Source of the DNA: Aralia elata
Lineage: Eukaryota > Streptophyta > Magnoliopsida > Apiales > Araliaceae
NCBI GenBank assembly: GCA_034770075.1
Contig: CM068385.1
Span: 48,444,721 to 48,508,720 of the forward strand
Length of the DNA stretch: 64,000 bases
Direction: 5' to 3'
Under the pieces are notes generated by a model. That model did no database searches. It was not told the origin of the DNA and saw nothing but the letters and a program-made list of their open reading frames with translations. This document shows, piece by piece, positions 58,525 through 64,000 of the stretch. Within the stretch, counting starts at the first letter, position 1. Each line of letters begins with the position of its first letter. The position numbers and the translations under genes were made by a program.

Positions 58525-59688
58525 TGCAATGAAAAGTCGGGCTGTGGACTCTAAACCAAGCGCTCGGTGGGAGGCAACCCACCATTTTCCGTATCCTTTA
58601 AGTTCAGTTTGTGTGTCTTATTTACTGCATTTTTAATAGTAGTTAGTTGTTAAGTTTTTCATATTTAGTGTGTTGTGTGTTAGTTGAGGATTTTCAGCGT
58701 CGAGTCGCTTTCGAGAGTCATTTCTGGCCCTATGTTCCTAATATGTGTTTTGTAGGTTGCAAGGATACAGGAGAGTGATATTAAACATGGTCCCTATCTT
58801 AAATTTCAAAAAATCAAATTTTGCTTCAGCAGGGGATCTCGCCGCGGCGAGGTTTTTTGCCTTGGAATCTCTCGCCCCGGCGAGAGCTCGCCCAGGCGAG
58901 AAAAACGTGAACAAATATCTCGCCCCGGCGAGAGACGCGGAATTGCTGAACTCAAAACTTCATCCCGTTCGAATTTTATTCCAACTTTTTCATCCCCACC
59001 TCCTGCAACCTAGCATCCAGCACCACCAAACCATCCCAAACCACTCGAAATCCAACCCTAGCCACAACCCACTCTCGATTTCAACTGAATTGAGGATTGA
59101 GCAACCCTTTTCCACACAAATCCACTTCCAATTATGGTTTCAATCAATTCCACCCGTGACAGTCACTACCATTGAAGCCACTCGATATTGGCCAATTATT
59201 TTGAGAAATTGGGGCTTGAATTCAGTCTTAATACACCTTAGTGGGGATTCAAGCTATAATTTGGTGAATTCAAGCAAGCTTCCATCTTCTTCATACAAAC
59301 AACTGACAGAGGCAAGGTATTCCAATGTGGACTGGTTTCTCAATGCAATTAGCTGGGGTTATTGTTAATTTTGATTAATACTGCATCTGAGAATTCATTT
59401 GGGTTATAATTGAGTATATTAAGCACTGAATTGGGTATATCTGTGTTGATTAATTTGAACTGCCATGCATATGCTCTAGTGCACTGTTGATATTGGATTC
59501 CCAATTGAGTTTGTGTTGGCTCAATTGGAGGTTGGGTTTTACATATTTGGTACATATTGAGAACTTCTTGCAGGAAATTGGGGTTTGAGCAACATTTGAG
59601 TTTGGGGGAACTAGTGTTACACAGTTTCTGCTAAGTGCACAACAGGTGCTTGTTCTGTTTGAAAAGGAAATTCAGTCCAGTTGTTACC
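58525..59688 (+). other. Spacer between pol and ORF2 (plus Athila) with palindrome array
   Basis: No convincing gene; an open frame at 58745-59368 is low-complexity and unlike any part of the relatives. Four CTCGCC..GGCGAG palindromes lie at 58838, 58871, 58887 and 58919, the motif of this element's LTR. A GAGTTTGGGGGAA purine tract is at about 59598, just before ORF2. I see no TATA box. Confidence 0.65.
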
Positions 59689-60851
59689 ATGCCTCCAAAG
59701 AGATTCCGTAGTGAGAGCTCCGCCTCCGCACCACCCCGACAGTATGACCACAACAAATTCATTAGTGCTGAGGCAGCCGACAGATTTGACGAGTTCATCA
59801 CAGGTAAAGCTCTAACTCCCGAGCGGGGCCTCAGGCCAGAAAAGGGTGTTGATGGGGAGATCTGGGAGCAGATTGATGAGAGGGTTTGGGATACCTTCAC
59901 GCACCACCCCGACCCGGCAGTTGTTCCTGTGGTACAGGAATTCTACGCTAATGCTCAGGACAGACAGCCGTTTGAGGCCATAGTTAGGGGAGGAGGGTAC
60001 CTTTCAGTGCACAGGCCATTAATACCTACTATAACCTGGTGCCACCTGACGTGTGCCAGTACACAGAGTTCATCCGCTCTCAGCCAGATTATGATAAGAT
60101 TGTGACAGATTTGTGCAAGCCAAGCACCACATGGATCACTAAAAGAGATAGAGGTGCCTCTCTCTTCCACAACAAGGATCTCAGCTTATATGGAAAGATT
60201 TGGTACGCATTCCTGAGTTCCAAGCTCATGCCATCCCAGCACGTGAGCGATGTTTCGAAGGACAAGGCAGCGCTGCTATACGCTATTGTCATGGACTTCA
60301 CGATTGATGTAGGAAACATCATCGAGGGTAGTATCCGCCGGCTCCTGAGGGGTAATGTTCAGGGCGGATTACCTCACCCCTCCTTTATTTACGGATTATG
60401 CAGGCAGGCGGGGGTACAGTGGCGAGATGATGAGGTAACACAGCAGCCATCACAGATCCTCGACCACAGATTGATTGCGAGGTACAAAGTTTGGGATGGA
60501 GCCGAGTCACATCCTTGAGGCCAAGCCTTTATCATTGTGGCGAGTTCCGAGGATGAGGAGGATGATGTTCAGTTGCCTGCCAGTTCATTGCGGCGTAAGG
60601 CAAAGTTCAGCTCTCAGATCCAAAGCCTCCAGTTACTTATAGACAGACGAGCTAAGAGGCTAGAGAGGTAGAATCAGCGCATAGCAGAGAGGCAGGAACA
60701 CATGTGGAACTACACCACTAGCTTCAATGCGGCTCTAGTAGCACAGTACCCGAATGCCGCTCCACTTCCTTTCCCTATGCCTACACCACTACCTCCTTTT
60801 CCACCATCTGACTCTGACGTCGAGGAGGTGGAGGACCACCCCATCGATTGA
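59689..60851 (+). pseudogene. Athila ORF2, putative plant transposon protein-type gene
   Basis: ATG at 59689 (MPPKRFRSESSASAPPRQYD). Shared with the minus-strand ORF2: LTPERGLRPEKG, VVQEFYANAQDRQ, a VRG..VPFSAQAIN-like stretch, YGKIWYAFLSSKLMPSQH, and an acidic/proline-rich tail (SSEDEEDDVQLP, DSDVEEVEDHP). Damage: a one-base frameshift near 60005, TGA at 60516 and TAG near 60669. The C-terminal half has a short Arg/Gln-rich helix (LLIDRRAKRLER). The protein has the same place and order as at 43408-44466, so this gene is a stable part of these elements. Its function is not known. Confidence 0.72.
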
Positions 60852-60899
60852 TATCTAAGGGAAGTCCTCAGTTCTTCACTTCTTGATCTTTTCTACAAT

Positions 60900-60932
60900 G
60901 AGGACATTGTTTATTTCAAGTTTGGGGGTGTT
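60900..60932 (+). other. Internal polypurine module after ORF2 (plus Athila)
   Basis: GAGGACA (60900-60906), 11 bp, AAGTTTGGGGG (60918-60928), TGTT. It is about 1.2 kb before the 3' LTR and has the same layout as 43257-43289. Confidence 0.75.
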
Positions 60933-62097
60933 TTGAGTTTTTAGTTATAGCATCTTAGCATACTGCATTTAGTTGTAGTTTTTGCATTTAGTTAGTGTGT
61001 TTCATTTAAAAAAAATAAAAAAAATAAATAAAAATGACTTTTCTTGCTATTAATGATTATTACTGTTATTGTCATTTGCTTGATGATCATTGTACATATT
61101 CATCATCTGCTTTTCTTTAGTGTTTATTTTTATATAGTATCTTATAGAACTGCATTTAGAAGCTTATGAGCAATGCATTTAAGGAAAGGCCAATGATGAC
61201 ATGGTGATCACTGTTTTAATGTATTCAGTACTTTGGATCTAAATTGCTAGATTAAAAATGTTAACTTGTGTCTGATTTCGTTAAATTGTTAACCCTTTGA
61301 GTTCCTAATGCACTTATCAATGTTGTTGAGTACGTGAGATTTTAAGTTCAACTCTCTGAAACTGTTGCTCATTAAAAGATAGGATAGCCATCTTATTCAA
61401 AAAAATAAAAATAAATAAATAAAATAAAATATAAAATAAATAAAAAATTATGCTTATATACTGCCTCGATGTCTGTCTTGAATACTGGTAATAATTGAAA
61501 ATGTAGTATAGACAGATATGAGCAAATCTTGACTAGTTTATCTTTGTGGCCTTTGTCATTCGAACAAGTAAGCCCTTTGGAGCGTTTCTACGCTTGGTGC
61601 CCTAAAACCATCTGGTTTGGGAGTCATCGGTGGAAAGTTTGCTACATGGATGACATTGAAAAGCCTAATGAAGATAGACATTGCACAGATCTAGATGTAA
61701 ATAAAACTATCATCGAGATGGAGCGTAAAACGCACTCGGTGATTGTTATAGAATATAGCTAAATAGAGTGTAAAAATAAAAGCTAATGAGCATGTGAGAT
61801 GCTAGAAGTTGGTTATTGACTGTTTTATCTTCTTTTGAGCACTGTAGTTCTTAGATCGAATTGTGATCATTGCGTACTCTGACATTCTAACCACACACAC
61901 AGAGAAGGGTTAAACATTTGGCGAAATTGGTGCGGGTATCATTTCTGATAATCATATTGTGGAGTTGTTGCTGTTTACTTGTTTCTGATTGTTGAGGCTT
62001 GATTTCCTTATCTTGGCTGCTCTAGGCTTATAGCGCATGCATTTGCATTCATTTAATTAGTTGTATTGTGTATTTTTCATTTCCTTTGTTTTTGCTT
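60933..62097 (+). other. 3' untranslated region of the plus-strand Athila element
   Basis: No gene supported. It holds A/T-rich simple sequence (AAATAAA repeats near 61009-61035 and 61397-61448). The block at about 61540-61750 is conserved with 42470-42790 of the minus element, including AGCGTAAAACGCACTCG against CGAGTGCGTTTTACGCTC. The 77-codon frame there (61529-61762) is not kept open in the other element. Confidence 0.6.
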
Positions 62098-62130
62098 GAG
62101 GACAAGCAAAGTCTTAAGTTTGGGGGTATT
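62098..62130 (+). other. Terminal polypurine module of the plus-strand Athila element
   Basis: GAGGACA (62098-62104), 11 bp, AAGTTTGGGGG (62116-62126), TATT, then the LTR at 62131. Confidence 0.88.
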
Positions 62131-62992
62131 TGATGAGTGAGTTTTATACCTACGAATTAGATATCTTTTGAACCCAATTCTTTGCTATCTTTTGGTATTT
62201 CTGGTGCCTATTTACTTGTTTCATGCTTTTGTTGTGTAGGAAGCAGCCTTGGACAACCGTGGCATAGATTAGCACTTCCAGGGGCAAAAGGGTAATTCCA
62301 GCAGGAAGGAGGACCTCGCCGCGGCGAGCCCCCCAGGCCAAATTTCTCGCCAGGGCGAGCTCTCGCCGAGGCGAGCCCCCCCGGCTTAATTTCTCGCCAG
62401 GGCGAGCTCCCGCCGGGGCGAGCTCCCCAGGCCATTTTTCTCGCCGGGGCGAGCCCGTCGTTTTGCAGGTGCGGCTGGCTTTGTCTTGTTCTGCAGAAGT
62501 GGCGCACCAAAGGAGGATTTTCAGGAACGATAACATGAGGAGAGAGAAGGAAATTATCAGGCATACAGGGAGTTATTGTGCTAGGTATTGGCGATCATTC
62601 TACATCATTGAACACACCATTGGACATCATTTTGGAAAACCCTAGTTCTCTTGGGACCTAAGCAAACGAGGAAGAAGAATGATTCTATCTCTAATTCACC
62701 AACTCAAGGAGGATAGGAGTACGAAATAGGAAGACAAAAGCTGGAGAAAAGGAACTACACCACACCAATTCGGGAATCTCATCACAAAAGGGGTGTAACT
62801 TCATATGTTTTAGTTCTTCATTCTTATTTTGTAATTCCAAACCATGTACTATAATCAGATTATGATGTTATTGAGATTGAATATGAGCTAAACTTTTTAT
62901 TCTAAGATTGCAATGGAACCCAACTTGTAGTTTAAATTGAATGCTCTCTCTTTGAATGGTAGTTAGTCATTACATGAATTGGAGTTCATCAC
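62131..62992 (+). repeat. 3' LTR of the plus-strand Athila element, truncated
   Basis: Aligns with 48220-49049 of the 5' LTR (about 3% different by eye). It carries six CTCGCC..GGCGAG units (about 62313-62455) against four in the 5' LTR, so this small array changes copy number. It breaks off after GGAGTTCAT where the next LTR begins. Confidence 0.9.
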
Positions 62993-64000
62993 TGATGAGT
63001 GTGTTTTATACACACAAATTGAGTACTTTTAGTCTTGATAATTTGTAAGTCTTTAGCTATTTCGTTTGGTTTTATGTGTTTTCATCTTATTATTGTGTAA
63101 TGTAGTTTTGTATTACCTTTATATGTTTTTGTATGCTTTTATGTGCTTTTAATTTGTTTTGTAGGAATTGAAATAAAGGCCCCTTGGATCGTTGTGTTTT
63201 TTACTCGAATTTGGCATTCTAGCTGCTTGGTTCTCAATTTGACCCATGATGCAATCCGAATCTCTCAAAACTCAAAGAACGAAAGTTGTAGATATTTGTC
63301 TTAGCTTTCCAGAATATGCAGAATCATCCAATTTGAAGTTCGTATGAGAGAGTTATGGTCATTTTACCATCGGATTTTGCATGAATTTTACACAGCAGCT
63401 GCTTCCAGGCCATTTTGAGCCTTTCTCCGGCCATTATCTCGACGAGCTCCAGTTATGGAAGTTGTAGAGCTACTTCTTAGCTTTCCTATAGCCTACTTAA
63501 TCGCCTAAATCTGAGTTCGGACAAAGAAGTTATGGCCTTTTTACCTGAGCTCGCCGGGGCGGGAATTTCCTACACAAATTTCTCGCAGCGGCGAGTTCGC
63601 GCCGGGGCGAGAAAACGTAGGCCAAAATCCTCGCCGGGGCGAGCTCGCCTGTAGTAGAAAGCTAAAATGTACGGGATTTTGGTCTATTTTGGTGTGCTAA
63701 GCTAGGTTAGGAATCCAGGGACTTATATCAGCTCTTAGAGGCACGAAATAGGAGTAATAGACAATAGAAATCAGCAACTCTAGGGCGAGGAGGCTACACA
63801 ATACATCAAATTAGAGGGCCAAAGTGCTAAAATCAAGCTAAATCAAGCAAGGCCAAAGAGCTAAAGCGTCAAGGATTGCAAAACCATGGAGGAGAAGCTA
63901 GGGTTCATCATCAATCCATCAAACATCATATGAAAATCTACAAAAGTGGTTTTATCTCTAGTTTTCCCTTCTATTTTGTAATCCAACATGATGTATAAAT
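62993..64000 (+). mobile_element. Start of another Athila-like LTR, running off the window
   Basis: Begins TGATGAGTGTGTTTTATAC, the same terminal pattern as the other Athila LTRs, but the following sequence is different. It contains CTCGCCGGGGCGAG-type palindromes at about 63549-63650. It interrupts the previous LTR, so it is probably a later insertion. No gene is seen in this kilobase. Confidence 0.65.

Larger units (their letters stand above)
48220..62992 (+). mobile_element. Athila-type Ty3/gypsy element, plus strand, with internal pol duplication
   Basis: 5' LTR 48220-49804, PBS 49811, gag-protease, first pol copy, tandem second copy, spacer with palindromes, ORF2, two polypurine modules, and 3' LTR from 62131, truncated at 62992 by another LTR. 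It is inserted in the pol of the minus-strand Athila element; its left flank is GCGAAC. It is a different family from that host element but shares its structure. Confidence 0.93.

Noticed and set aside
58745..59368. 207-codon plus-strand frame between Athila pol and ORF2
   Set aside because: Composition is low-complexity, it contains the palindrome array, and nothing similar is open in the related minus-strand element.
1..64000. tRNA genes, rRNA genes or host protein-coding genes
   Set aside because: The only tRNA-like stretches are primer binding sites; every longer frame is explained by mobile elements.

Overview
This window looks like a repeat-dense, heterochromatic piece of a flowering-plant nuclear genome, probably a dicot. 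No host gene, tRNA, rRNA or bacterial feature was recognised. Almost every base belongs to nested LTR retrotransposons of four kinds: two copies of a large Tat/Ogre-clade Ty3/gypsy element, one Ty1/copia element plus a solo LTR of the same family, and two different Athila-type Ty3/gypsy elements. The start of a further Athila-like LTR lies at the right edge.

Layout. 1-15869 is a minus-strand Tat element. It has a 3' LTR end at 1-245, a 140-bp satellite-like repeat, two plus-strand genes antisense to the element, pol, gag-protease, PBS and 5' LTR. 15911-16010 is an assembly gap. 16011-17969 and 36720-41742 are the two halves of a plus-strand copia element. It is split inside gag by a second complete 18.75-kb Tat element (17970-36719) flanked by the duplicated target ACAAG. 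41743-48219 is the 3' part of a minus-strand Athila-type element. Its integrase is interrupted by a copia solo LTR (46010-47813, target duplication GTCTA). 48220-62992 is a plus-strand Athila-type element inserted into the same minus element. It carries an internal 3.25-kb tandem duplication running from gag-protease to integrase. 62993-64000 is another LTR that truncates its 3' LTR.

How the parts work. Each element encodes gag, protease, reverse transcriptase, RNase H and integrase, but all copies are damaged by stops and frameshifts. The extra genes are the notable part. Each Tat copy has two convergent antisense genes with plant-mobile-domain-like sequence; the first has two clean GT-AG introns. 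Each Athila element has a second ORF of the putative plant transposon protein type between pol and the 3' LTR.

Most interesting signal. In all three gypsy families a short GC-rich palindrome array, specific to that family, occurs in the LTR and again in the internal region upstream of the extra gene. In two families a TATA-like box sits immediately downstream, which suggests internal promoters built from the LTR promoter module. In addition, both Athila elements carry a GAGGACA-N11-AAGTTTGGGGG polypurine module twice, with identical internal spacing. Caution: roughly 15.6-33 kb is full of single-base insertions of the kind left by unpolished assembly, so indel frameshifts there should not be read as biology.
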